DNA of 10,771 bases from an uncultured Pseudomonadota bacterium (GCA_937891875.1 CALATR010000044.1:1-10771), one strand, 5' to 3'; shown: positions 1 to 6,587, counted from the first letter of the stretch. The notes: a model not told the origin generated them from the sequence alone. Numbers and translations: made by a program.

Positions 1-55
1 GGTCGTTGACCTTGTCACCCTTCATCGCGGCCGCCAGCGCAGACTGGTTCGCCAT
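1..55 (-). CDS. Partial CDS, N-terminus of a leftward gene that leaves the window
   Basis: Only the first 18 codons are present; they read MANQSALAAAMKGDKVND and stay open to the window edge. The ATG lies at 55-53. A purine-rich AGGGAGA sits about 6 nt upstream on the minus strand, a good Shine-Dalgarno, and the codons end mostly in G or C. The product cannot be identified from this stub. The gene points away from 680, so the 620 nt between them form a divergent intergenic region with a repeated motif, which could carry operators or a cis-acting site for this gene's product. That link is inference. Confidence 0.55.
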   Translation of the reverse strand, partial: MANQSALAAAMKGDKVND

Positions 56-140
56 GGGGGTCTCCCTGGTAGGTGGCCGGCGGAAGTGCCGGTCACGAGG
101 AGAAGGTAGGGAGATGGTCGGGGTTGGACCAAGGGAATCG

Positions 141-553
141 GTTGCCCGGGGCTGGGCAAGGGGAGGGGATGGCGGGGCAAGCGAGGAGAAGTCGTCGACC
201 GCGGATGCCTGTTCGGGCGGCTCGAAGCGGATCGTCCGCTATGGAGGCTGCTTTCCCGTGTTCGGAGTGCTGTGCCGACCGACGGCCAGCCCGAACGTGG
301 GTGATGGAGAGGTCTGCCGGCGGGGTCGCGTCGTGGGCAAGCGAGGTTGGTCGTGCCATTTCATGGTGATCGCGGTCCTCCTGAACGGGCTTGCCCACTG
401 GGAAAGTGACGTTTGACCGTGGGCGGACCCTTGCGTGCAGTGCTGGTGGGGCCGCGGGTAAGCGTGAAAGTTCCGGGACGAAGCGCATTCACGGTCGAAC
501 GGGGAGGCTTCGGAACGCCGCTTGCCCGTACTTGCCCGGACCGTGGGCAAGCG
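141..553. repeat. Array of eight TTGCCC/GGGCAA motifs in the divergent intergenic region
   Basis: TTGCCC occurs at 142-147, 391-396, 522-527 and 532-537. Its complement GGGCAA occurs at 154-159, 175-180, 335-340 and 545-550. In seven of the eight the motif extends to CTTGCCC, and most read (C/G)GCTTGCCC(A/G). The 11-mer GTGGGCAAGCG is shared by 333-343 and 543-553, and GGCAAGCGAGG by 176-186 and 336-346. Copies come in two tight groups (142-180 and 522-550, spaced 10-21 nt) plus two single sites. No convincing coding frame covers 56-679. Such arrays serve as plasmid iterons, ParB centromeres or regulator operators; the sequence does not say which. Confidence 0.7.
519..553. promoter_or_regulatory. 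Inverted repeat within the TTGCCC array, upstream of the gene at 680
   Basis: The arms CGCTTGCCC (519-527) and GGGCAAGCG (545-553) are perfect inverted copies of 9 nt. A third CTTGCCC copy (531-537) lies between them. The structure ends 126 nt before the ATG at 680. It could be a composite operator, or the densest part of an iteron or centromere array. It is unlikely to be a terminator, because no T-run follows on either strand. Confidence 0.5.
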
Positions 554-679
554 CGAAGATCGGCGTCTGGTTGTCTTCGGAGAACGGTGTCAACGGAGAA
601 ATCGGACAGATTCTGGCCTGTGCGACATTGGATGGCAGAACGGCCGCAGGCCAAGTTCCCCGAGCCGATTGGAGGCCGC

Positions 680-1657
680 ATGCCGCACGCCACCCTCGTC
701 CTGGACACGCTGGACGACATCTTGGACCGGATCCTCGCGCGGGCCGACGAGCTCGCCTACCTGACGCTCACCGACCGTACCGTCAGGCGCGACGAGACCC
801 GGATCGGGAGGTTGGACCTGACGCCGCGAGAGCTGGGACCGTACCTCGATGACGACCTGATGGACGAAGGGCCGGTCGAGTTCGTCGAGCCGACCCAGCT
901 GGACCCCGACGTGCTGGAGCGTGCGCTCCGACGGTGGATCATCGAGACCGCGGAAGCCCACATCGGTGGCCGCGAGTTCGCCCGCTTCCGCCTGCGCGCC
1001 TACGCGGTCAAGGGCCACGCCATGATCGGCGGGGGCATGCTCACGGCCGAGCCCCGAACGGACGCGGAGTCGACCGCGCTCGCGTCAGGTCCGGCCGAGC
1101 TGCCGGAGCCGATGTCGTTCGAGGAGCTCGAGGTCGAGTCCGCAGCCTCCGGCATGCGGGCGCTCGGCTCCTACTACGCGCAGTGGGGAGCGCTCATGCT
1201 GGGCTCGGTACGCCAGCTGCAGCACGTCAACCACTCGACCATCGACCGGCTCAACGCCCAGGTGGGCGAAGCACGTGGCCAGGTCGACGAGCTGCTCGCC
1301 GCGCTGCTGGAGACCCGCGCCGCGGCGTCCCTGAGCCAGGTGCAGCAGGACGCGGAGGTGCGGCGGCAGCAGACGAACACGATGCTCGCCCAGCAGGCGA
1401 TCAACGGGATCGGCGAGGCGGCCAAGGCGTTCGCGATGGCGAAGTCGGGCGTCGACCCGTCACTGGCGAGCCTTGCACAGCGCCTGTCGGGGAGCCCGGA
1501 CTTGCTGGACGCCTTGCAGGACGACGACGTGCAAGACCTGATGAACGACCCCGACAACCTCAAGGCCGTGGCTGGCATGCTCAAGCAGGCTGCCCAGGCC
1601 CAGAAGGCGATGAAGGCCGCGAAGAAGGCGGCCGGTGCCAAGGAGACGAGCGCATGA
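680..1657 (+). CDS. Hypothetical protein, 325 aa, mostly helical with Lys/Ala-rich tail
   Basis: The ATG at 680 was chosen because GGAGG (671-675) sits 4 nt upstream. The same frame is open to 413, but those upstream codons look random, whereas the first 50 codons from 680 end in G or C about 96% of the time by hand count. The product is soluble, with no signal peptide or membrane segment. Residues 1-90 are acidic and helical, beginning VLDTLDDILDRILARADELA. Residues about 180-250 are rich in Gln, Glu, Arg and Ala and could form a coiled coil. The last 30 residues are repetitive in Lys, Ala and Gln, like a nucleic-acid-binding or flexible tail. I do not recognise a family. The stop overlaps the next start in an ATGA (1654-1657), so the two genes are probably co-translated. 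Confidence 0.85.
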   Translation: MPHATLVLDTLDDILDRILARADELAYLTLTDRTVRRDETRIGRLDLTPRELGPYLDDDLMDEGPVEFVEPTQLDPDVLERALRRWIIETAEAHIGGREFARFRLRAYAVKGHAMIGGGMLTAEPRTDAESTALASGPAELPEPMSFEELEVESAASGMRALGSYYAQWGALMLGSVRQLQHVNHSTIDRLNAQVGEARGQVDELLAALLETRAAASLSQVQQDAEVRRQQTNTMLAQQAINGIGEAAKAFAMAKSGVDPSLASLAQRLSGSPDLLDALQDDDVQDLMNDPDNLKAVAGMLKQAAQAQKAMKAAKKAAGAKETSA

Positions 1658-2025
1658 GCCGACGTAGCGACGAGAGTGACTTGCAGGGGCCCGATGGCTC
1701 CGCGTACGAAGAGGCAGCCCACTTCTACGGCCGGGCGCTGGAGCCGGCGGATCGCGCGGCGCTCGATGAGTCCCTGGAGCAGTGGCGAGGGCTCCGGGGT
1801 GAGGACCGGACGTTCGTGTTGGCGCACCTGGCGATGTTGCAGCTTCGAGCGATGGACGAGATCTGCGCTGGGCTGGAGCGGCTTGTGGAGCGGGGAGAGC
1901 GGGGAGAGCGGGGAGGGGACCTGGGTGACGAGGATGAGGTCACTGAGGAGGTTCAGCGGGCGATGGGAGGAACTCGCGGACATGGCGAAGACGCAGGAGG
2001 AGGACCTGGTCTGGAGGCTGCGTAG
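1654..2025 (+). CDS. Hypothetical acidic protein, 123 aa, coupled to the preceding gene
   Basis: Starts at the ATG of an ATGA overlap with the 325-aa gene, so translation is probably by reinitiation. Residues 18-80 (AYEEAAHFYGRALEPADRAA through the segment containing VLAHLAMLQLRAMDEI) look like a real helical domain with good codon use. The C-terminal part is odd: a GER repeat from a 9-nt tandem repeat, then a Gly-rich end whose codons after about 1965 mostly end in A or T. Another plus-strand frame has the expected GC-ending codons there. The true C-terminus may therefore differ, through a frameshift or a second overlapping gene. The leftward gene ending at 1940 overlaps the last 86 nt. No family recognised. 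Confidence 0.65.
   Translation: MSRRSDESDLQGPDGSAYEEAAHFYGRALEPADRAALDESLEQWRGLRGEDRTFVLAHLAMLQLRAMDEICAGLERLVERGERGERGGDLGDEDEVTEEVQRAMGGTRGHGEDAGGGPGLEAA
1891..1917 (+). repeat. 9-bp tandem repeat, about three copies, in frame
   Basis: The unit CGGGGAGAG is present at 1891-1899 and 1900-1908, followed by a partial copy CGGGGAGG. The unit is a multiple of three, so copy-number change adds or removes the tripeptide RGE without shifting frame. The strand is strongly purine-rich, which favours slippage. It lies where the preferred plus-strand frame begins to become uncertain. Confidence 0.7.
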
Positions 2026-2365
2026 GCAGGCCTCGGAGACCCAGGACCAGGCGCACGCGCTCGTCGGCGGTGATTCCGAGGCAGCGTCGGCACTGGCCTT
2101 CCTCGGAGGCTCCACGGCACGCGGAGCAGGTCAGCACGCTCGGGTAGCCCGCGGACTGGGCGACAAGGTCGGTGATCTGCTCGATGCGTAGGAGATCGCA
2201 GCGCTCTACGGCGGCGACGACCGTCCGCCGCCCAGGCCGCACCCGCAAGGGGAGCTCGGTGCCGACCGTGCGCAGCTCCGCCGCAAGGGCAGCGGGGCGC
2301 CACCACAGTGTGACAGGACCCTGGCGCAGCCGCGTGGCCTGGTCGAAGTCGAGAGTGGGCAGCAC
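1940..2365 (-). CDS. Small zinc-ribbon protein, possibly ASCH/PUA-like
   Basis: Leftward, 141 aa from a GTG at 2365, beginning VLPTLDFDQATRLRQG. The frame is open to a GTG at 2449, but those 28 extra codons have poorer GC3. A zinc motif CxxC-x8-CxxC (Cys 80, 83, 92, 95; DNA 2081-2128) sits in the middle. The flanks, with LWWRP near residue 21, a central beta-like VVAAVERCDLL, ITDLVAQSAGY and a final LLLRLRHV strand, recall the order of an ASCH/PUA-like RNA-binding fold with a zinc insert. That assignment is by eye and weak. Third codon positions over 2102-2159 are 18/20 G or C, supporting this strand there. Toward the C-terminus the codon signal weakens and a plus-strand frame competes. Confidence 0.6.
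   Translation of the reverse strand: MLPTLDFDQATRLRQGPVTLWWRPAALAAELRTVGTELPLRVRPGRRTVVAAVERCDLLRIEQITDLVAQSAGYPSVLTCSACRGASEEGQCRRCLGITADERVRLVLGLRGLPTQPPDQVLLLRLRHVREFLPSPAEPPQ
1982..2191 (+). CDS. Alternative overlapping small gene, 69 aa
   Basis: This frame begins MAKTQEEDLVWRLRRQASET and has GGGAGGA (1965-1971) about 10 nt upstream of its ATG. Third positions from 1969 to 2041 are almost all G or C (22 of 24 by hand count), better than either competing frame. Beyond about 2110 the signal fades and the antisense zinc-motif gene fits better. It could be a short real gene, the frameshifted C-terminus of the gene at 1654, or an in-phase antisense mirror of the leftward gene, since both frames share their middle codon positions. 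Offered as an alternative, not a firm gene. Confidence 0.25.
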   Translation: MAKTQEEDLVWRLRRQASETQDQAHALVGGDSEAASALAFLGGSTARGAGQHARVARGLGDKVGDLLDA

Positions 2366-2753
2366 CTTACGATTATCCCGGTGGCTTGCGAAGGAAGGTG
2401 CTGGGCCAAAAGCGCGGCATCTGAGTCCCCGCGGAGAGGAGACCAGCACTACGACCTACTGAGCATTTTCTCATGCAACCAGCGAGGGGGCCATTCTCTG
2501 GCCGCGTGCGATCTCTCGGTTGCTGGCATAGCGAACCCCTCGTCTTCGACGTGTTGCCCCGTTCTCAGCAGCGCCGTGTCACGACGGGGGACGATGGAGT
2601 GCCGTCGAAATGGGGCCTTCCGAGGTGCCCCCTTCACTGGGTGCATCGGTTGCGGTAAAGCGGGGTCCCCGTTGGACAGCGGATCGTCGGTCTACCCATC
2701 GGGCCAACCGCAATGCGCTCGTCCCTCGACAACCGCCCCGCCGCCAGGAACCC
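2366..2753. other. Gene-poor stretch with no recognised feature
   Basis: About 390 nt between the leftward zinc-motif gene and the restriction-gene relic. No reading frame here has the GC-ending codon pattern of the neighbours, and stop-free frames are short. It has some less GC-rich spots, such as around 2462-2475, and one odd TTGCCC copy at 2555-2560. It may hold the promoter of the leftward gene and decayed DNA upstream of the relic. Confidence 0.5.
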
Positions 2754-2861
2754 ATGCGCAGTTCTAGCACCGCTCCCCTTCGTGAACTCCTCGACCAGTA
2801 TCGAGCGGCGGGAGTCAGTCCGCGGGAACGCGGAACGTATTTCGACTTGGAGGGGGAGTGA
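2754..2861 (+). pseudogene. N-terminal relic of a type ISP-like restriction/helicase protein
   Basis: The 35 codons from the ATG at 2754 (AGGA 5 nt upstream) contain LRELLDQYRAAGVSPRERGT followed by YFDLE and then a stop. Large type ISP-like restriction enzymes, which fuse an Mrr-like nuclease, a helicase and a methyltransferase, typically begin with a helix of this kind leading into an REKGTYFERL-like motif before the nuclease domain. The match runs through GTYF and then the protein ends, where the family continues for well over a thousand residues. This is best read as a truncated remnant left when the rest was deleted or replaced. The family link rests on recalled motif similarity over about 25 residues. 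A functional 35-aa peptide is less likely. Confidence 0.5.
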
Positions 2862-2998
2862 TGAGCGCGAAGGCGGGCGTCGGGGGTCGGCGGACAGAAA
2901 ATGGACTGAACACGTGTTCACGTGCCCTGGATGGTCTGGGACTCGACCCGGCGCCATCGACGAGCAAGCGGCCCCCCCGCCGGCTACTCTGGGGTTAG
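2861..2998 (+). CDS. Possible 45-aa ORF between the relic and ietA
   Basis: The ATG shares its A with the stop of the relic (TGATG), and the purine run GGAGGGGG (2849-2856) is about 5 nt upstream, so the initiation context is strong. The frame reads 45 codons and stops 8 nt before the AAA+ gene. The product is basic and Pro/Arg-rich toward its end, with no recognisable domain. The LexA-like palindrome lies inside it, which argues that this DNA may be promoter region instead. It could also be an accidental frame. Confidence 0.25.
   Translation: MSAKAGVGGRRTENGLNTCSRALDGLGLDPAPSTSKRPPRRLLWG
2906..2922. promoter_or_regulatory. LexA/SOS-box-like palindrome upstream of ietA
   Basis: TGAACACGTGTTCA (2907-2920) is a perfect 14-bp palindrome ending 86 nt before the ietA start. 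Its core GAAC-ACGT-GTTC fits the GAAC-RNRY-GTTC core of LexA boxes in Gram-positive and actinobacterial genomes. The 17-mer from 2906 also fits, at 16 of 17 positions, the Myxococcus LexA motif as I remember it (CTRHAMRYBYGTTCAGS). The outer C/G pair usual in Gram-positive sites is absent (T and A instead). The placement suits repression of the ATPase-protease operon until DNA damage. A different dyad-binding repressor cannot be excluded. Confidence 0.45.
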
Positions 2999-3006
2999 GA
3001 ACGCCG

Positions 3007-4269
3007 ATGTCAAGCCCTATCGACACCATTCGCAAGATGCTGCTCGCCCATCAGGCAGACGACGGGGCAGCGTTTCGCCATGCTGTGGAGGAGTTGATCG
3101 GCGAAGAGCGCCGCAAGAACCACCACATCGTTGCGAAGGAGTTGGAACGCCTCCTTGACGGGGGCGGTGAGGTGCGCCGCTTGCGCCCGTTCCGAACCCT
3201 CCACGCGTGGGAGAACGAGATCCCGAAGGACGGCGATCGCGGCCTTCCTCTCCTTCACGTCATCGACCCACGGCGCGAGCTCGACGAACTGACGCTGGAC
3301 GACACCGTCCGGTCAGAGCTGGACAGGTTCGTGCGCGAAGTGAGCCGCGGTGAGCTTCTGCGGGCCCATGGGGTGGCTCCACCCACTCGGATGCTTCTGT
3401 GTGGCCCACCCGGGTGCGGCAAAACCTCGGCAGCGGAGGCCGTCGCACGCGCGCTATTGCTCCCGCTTGCAGTGGTTCGCTTCGACGTGGTCATCTCCTC
3501 CTACCTGGGTGAAACCGCAGCAAACCTCCGGAAGATCTTCGATTTCATCGGCACGCGCCCCATGGTAGTGCTGTTCGACGAGTTCGATGCCATCGCGAAG
3601 CACCGGGATGACGACTTCGAGCACGGCGAACTGAAGCGGGTGGTCAACGCATTCCTACAGCTGATGGACGGAGCGCGCGGCGACAACGTATTGATCGCCG
3701 CGACGAATCATCAGGGCATGCTCGACTCGGCGGTCTGGCGCCGGTTCGACGATATCCTCTTTCTCGGGCTCCCCAACGAAGACCAGAGATTGCAGGTCTT
3801 CCTGTCCAGTCTCAGGAGCCTGACCATCGATGGATTGCCGCCATGGCGCGAGGTTGCGGGTATGACGGCTGGGATGTCGCATGCCGACATCGAACGGATC
3901 TCGAAGATGGCCATCCGCGAGGCAGTGCTGGCTGGTGACGACGCACTGCGCCCGGATAGCATTGTCTCGGCGGTAGCTCGCTATCAAGCACGCATGAGTG
4001 TGATACGAACAGCCGGAGCTCAGCCGGTCGATTCCGCCGGTCTGGGCGTCGGAGCGACTCATGCCACACCCGAAGGACAGCCAACGCCTCCCCCATCTCG
4101 AGATGCGGAAGGCGGCTCCAACGATGCCAGCACGCAAGCGCCCGCCGCCGCTGGGGGGGCCAAAGGCACCCGCGCGAGGGCCTCGCGACCAGTTCGCCCG
4201 AGATCTCGTAAGACGGGTGGGGAAGCTGGTGACGGAGACGAGAAGCAGGGTGCTGGCGGCGGGGGTTGA
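3007..4269 (+). CDS. ietA: AAA+ ATPase of an IetAS-type defence/incompatibility pair
   Basis: A 420-aa cytoplasmic ATPase. The ATG at 3007 was chosen because AGGA (2997-3000) lies 6 nt upstream and the codons improve from there, although the frame is open to 2713. Residues 1-60 are helical and charged. The AAA+ module then shows Walker A GPPGCGKTS (133-141), Walker B VVLFDEFD (187-194), sensor-1 AATN (231-234) and WRRFD with likely arginine fingers (R245/R246), followed by a helical lid to about 330. The last 85 residues are a low-complexity Ala/Gly/Pro/Arg tail. An AAA+ ATPase directly before an overlapping S8 protease is the IetA-IetS layout, reported in plasmid incompatibility and phage defence; IetA presumably senses or remodels a target and controls the protease. 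GC3 over the first 50 codons is about 75%, lower than the 680 gene, hinting at separate ancestry. Confidence 0.85.
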   Translation: MSSPIDTIRKMLLAHQADDGAAFRHAVEELIGEERRKNHHIVAKELERLLDGGGEVRRLRPFRTLHAWENEIPKDGDRGLPLLHVIDPRRELDELTLDDTVRSELDRFVREVSRGELLRAHGVAPPTRMLLCGPPGCGKTSAAEAVARALLLPLAVVRFDVVISSYLGETAANLRKIFDFIGTRPMVVLFDEFDAIAKHRDDDFEHGELKRVVNAFLQLMDGARGDNVLIAATNHQGMLDSAVWRRFDDILFLGLPNEDQRLQVFLSSLRSLTIDGLPPWREVAGMTAGMSHADIERISKMAIREAVLAGDDALRPDSIVSAVARYQARMSVIRTAGAQPVDSAGLGVGATHATPEGQPTPPPSRDAEGGSNDASTQAPAAAGGAKGTRARASRPVRPRSRKTGGEAGDGDEKQGAGGGG

Positions 4270-6520
4270 TCCCGCGCTTGTGGTTCGAATGGAGCTGGCG
4301 CCCGGCGTCGACCTGAACAAGCTGATAGAGCGCCTGGCCGTTGCAGGCTTGGAAGTTGTCTCGGTCGACAGCAATCGCCAGGTCATCGTGGCATTTCGGG
4401 CTGACGACGATCTCTCGAGCTTCGAGGAGGCGATGAACGACTTCTCGGTTGGCCCGCGGCCCGGAGCCAAGACGTCACAGTGGGATGTCCTCGAGTACAT
4501 CGAACCGGACAGCGTTCGTAGATGGGCGCGGGCTGATCGGATTGGTCCACGCCTTCGGGCGGATCAGGACGTGGTCCGATTCGATCCGAACGACCTGTAC
4601 AAGCTGGACGTCGAGCTTTGGCATCCGGGGACGACCGACGGCGCCACGGCTGCCTTGGACAAGGTCCAGCAATTCGTTGGCGGCGCGCGCGATCGTGGCG
4701 CACGCGTGCTGGACACCTACGTCGGCCGCACGATCTGCTTGGTCCGGGTTGCTCTGCGTGGCGAGGACGTCGATGCGCTGCTCGAGATCTCCGAGGTGGC
4801 GGAGGTTGACCTTCCGCCGGTCGTCGACCTCCATCCATCCGGGGAACCGTCCTCGTTCACCGCGCCGCTCCCTCGCCCAGCTCCCCCTCCTGAAGGCGGT
4901 CCCCGGGTGTGCGTCCTCGACAGCGGCCTGGCGTCGGGTCATCCGCTCCTTGGTCCGTACGTAGGGGATGCTTCCTCGGTCCACAGCTCGATTACATCCG
5001 CCGCCGATCTCCATGGGCATGGCACGGCGGTCGCCGGTGCTGCGGTGTTTGGCGACCTTCGCCGTAGGCTGGAGACACGCGACTTCGACTCGACCATCAC
5101 CGTCTTCAGTGCTCGCATGTTGGACGACAACAACGAGCTCGACGACGAGAAGTTGGTCGTCAACCAGATCCGAGAGGCGGTCGAGCGGTACCGAGAGCCG
5201 CCCTTCAGCTGCCGCGTGTTCAACATCGCGTTTGGTGAGCGCGAGACGTTCATCGCCAAGTCTCGCGGCCGGCAGGGAATCTGGGCGGAAGTCCTCGATA
5301 TCCTGGCAGTCGAGTATGACGTGGTATTCGTGGTCGCCGCCGGCAACGTGCCTGTCATCACCTCGAACGCCGAGGAGGCCGAGCGCCTTGTGGTGTCTGC
5401 CGGTCGCCATCTGCGGGAACCGCAGCACCGACTCGTCGATCCGGCAACATCTGCCCTTGCTGTCACCGTTGGCGCCATATCCGCTCGCGCCCAGACGACG
5501 ACGCCGAGGGGGGCAGGCGCAGACGACATTCGGAGGCCCGTCGCTCCAAACTCGGGGGATCCTGCTCCGTTCACCCGTGTTGGGCCCGGTGTGTTCGACG
5601 CTCTGAAGCCGGACTTCGTGGACGACGGAGGAAACCTCACCTGGTCCGGCTTCGGGTCGTTCCGAACCGTGCACCAAGATGAAGCAAACTCGGTTCTGCT
5701 CCTGAACAACCAGATGTCGGGCCTGCGAGGTTGGTTTCGCTACGACGTGGGCACGAGCTATGCCGCACCGCGGGTCGCCCGGGTCGCCGCCTTGGTGGAG
5801 CACCGGCTCCGGGTCGACCTTGGCCGCCCTCCCACGAGCAACCTGGTGCGCGCTGTTCTGGGGGCGGGAGCGGTCAGCGCGAACGACGTCGATGAGCACT
5901 GTGGCTCGGGCGCCACCGTCAACATGACCGGCTATGGGCGCGTCGACGAGGACTTCGCGCTGTGGTCGTCCGAGAGACGCGTGGTGCTGCTGAGCGAAGA
6001 GGAGCTGCCGCTGGACCACTTTGCGATGTTCGAACTACCTGTCCCCGACGAGTTCATGGCGCTTCGAGGTCGAAAGCACCTCACCGCGGCGGTTGCGTAC
6101 GATCCGCCCACGCGCGCGCGCAGAGCCGAGTACCTGGGAGTGAGCCTCGACTTCAACATGTACCGAGGCATCGACCAGGACGAGCTCTTCGAGCACTACC
6201 GCACGCGCAGGAGGGATGAGGGCGTCGTTCCCAAGGTTGACCGCTACAAGCTGGGGATGACTCCAGGGGCAGGTCTGAACCGCGAGTTTCGCTGGAATCG
6301 AAGCCGAAGCACGCTTCAAGTCGGGCGGTACTCGTTCCAGCGTACCCAGAAGGACAACAAGTGGTGGCTCGTGGTCCGAGTTCGGCGTCGGTGGGCGCCC
6401 CAAGAGTACGAGAACCAGCGCTTCGCCCTGGCTGTTGTCCTGGAGGCGGACGAGGGCGACTTCTACGCGAGAGTGCAGGCACAGCTGCGGGCGCGCAGTC
6501 GAACGCGGATCAGGAGGTAG
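4061..6520 (+). CDS. ietS: Subtilisin-like S8 serine protease of an IetAS-type pair
   Basis: An 819-aa protein with a subtilase core and long flanking domains. The triad is visible: Asp287 in VCVLDSGL, His320 in HGHGTAVAG, Ser566 in GTSYAAP, with the oxyanion Asn429 in VVAAGN, so the protease should be active. No signal peptide or membrane segment is seen, so it probably acts in the cytoplasm. Residues about 40-280 form an N-terminal region that could be a regulatory or inhibitory domain; about 640-819 is a basic C-terminal domain with no known name. The ATG at 4061 has GGAG (4051-4054) 6 nt upstream and GC-ending codons from its first residue; 4124, with GGAAGG upstream, is an alternative. 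The overlap with ietA is 209 nt, unusually long. The pair probably acts as an ATP-gated protease against an invader signal or the host; its substrate is not known to me. Confidence 0.87.
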   Translation: MPHPKDSQRLPHLEMRKAAPTMPARKRPPPLGGPKAPARGPRDQFARDLVRRVGKLVTETRSRVLAAGVDPALVVRMELAPGVDLNKLIERLAVAGLEVVSVDSNRQVIVAFRADDDLSSFEEAMNDFSVGPRPGAKTSQWDVLEYIEPDSVRRWARADRIGPRLRADQDVVRFDPNDLYKLDVELWHPGTTDGATAALDKVQQFVGGARDRGARVLDTYVGRTICLVRVALRGEDVDALLEISEVAEVDLPPVVDLHPSGEPSSFTAPLPRPAPPPEGGPRVCVLDSGLASGHPLLGPYVGDASSVHSSITSAADLHGHGTAVAGAAVFGDLRRRLETRDFDSTITVFSARMLDDNNELDDEKLVVNQIREAVERYREPPFSCRVFNIAFGERETFIAKSRGRQGIWAEVLDILAVEYDVVFVVAAGNVPVITSNAEEAERLVVSAGRHLREPQHRLVDPATSALAVTVGAISARAQTTTPRGAGADDIRRPVAPNSGDPAPFTRVGPGVFDALKPDFVDDGGNLTWSGFGSFRTVHQDEANSVLLLNNQMSGLRGWFRYDVGTSYAAPRVARVAALVEHRLRVDLGRPPTSNLVRAVLGAGAVSANDVDEHCGSGATVNMTGYGRVDEDFALWSSERRVVLLSEEELPLDHFAMFELPVPDEFMALRGRKHLTAAVAYDPPTRARRAEYLGVSLDFNMYRGIDQDELFEHYRTRRRDEGVVPKVDRYKLGMTPGAGLNREFRWNRSRSTLQVGRYSFQRTQKDNKWWLVVRVRRRWAPQEYENQRFALAVVLEADEGDFYARVQAQLRARSRTRIRR

Positions 6521-6524
6521 GGCC

Positions 6525-6587
6525 ATGCAGACCACAACACGGTCGGTCCGATGCTTCCCGTCGCCAGGTGGCCACGCCGACGATTGA
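6525..6587 (+). CDS. 20-codon ORF with strong ribosome site just after ietS
   Basis: AGGAGGT (6511-6517) overlaps the end of ietS and sits 7 nt before an ATG at 6525, a near-ideal initiation signal. The frame reads only MQTTTRSVRCFPSPGGHADD before a TGA. No other frame continues convincingly through 6588-6794, which otherwise shows no gene. This may be the stub of a lost third gene of the operon, a leader-type peptide, or chance. Confidence 0.25.
   Translation: MQTTTRSVRCFPSPGGHADD

Noticed and set aside
6..488. Several frames of 98-136 codons in the left intergenic region
   Set aside because: None has a ribosome site or the GC-ending codon pattern of the true genes, and frames in both directions are equally open; the region is better explained as a repeat-bearing intergenic region.
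142..553. The repeated TTGCCC motif as a CRISPR array
   Set aside because: Repeats are only 6-11 nt, occur in both orientations and have irregular spacing, unlike CRISPR repeats and spacers.
1174..2115. Minus-strand frame of 313 codons
   Set aside because: It is antisense to the well-supported genes at 680 and 1654 and has Ser/Ala-rich, mirror-like composition.
4475..6019. Long minus-strand frame (514 codons) opposite ietS
   Set aside because: It mirrors the protease gene, whose catalytic motifs are all present; the antisense product shows no domain and is a usual high-GC artefact.
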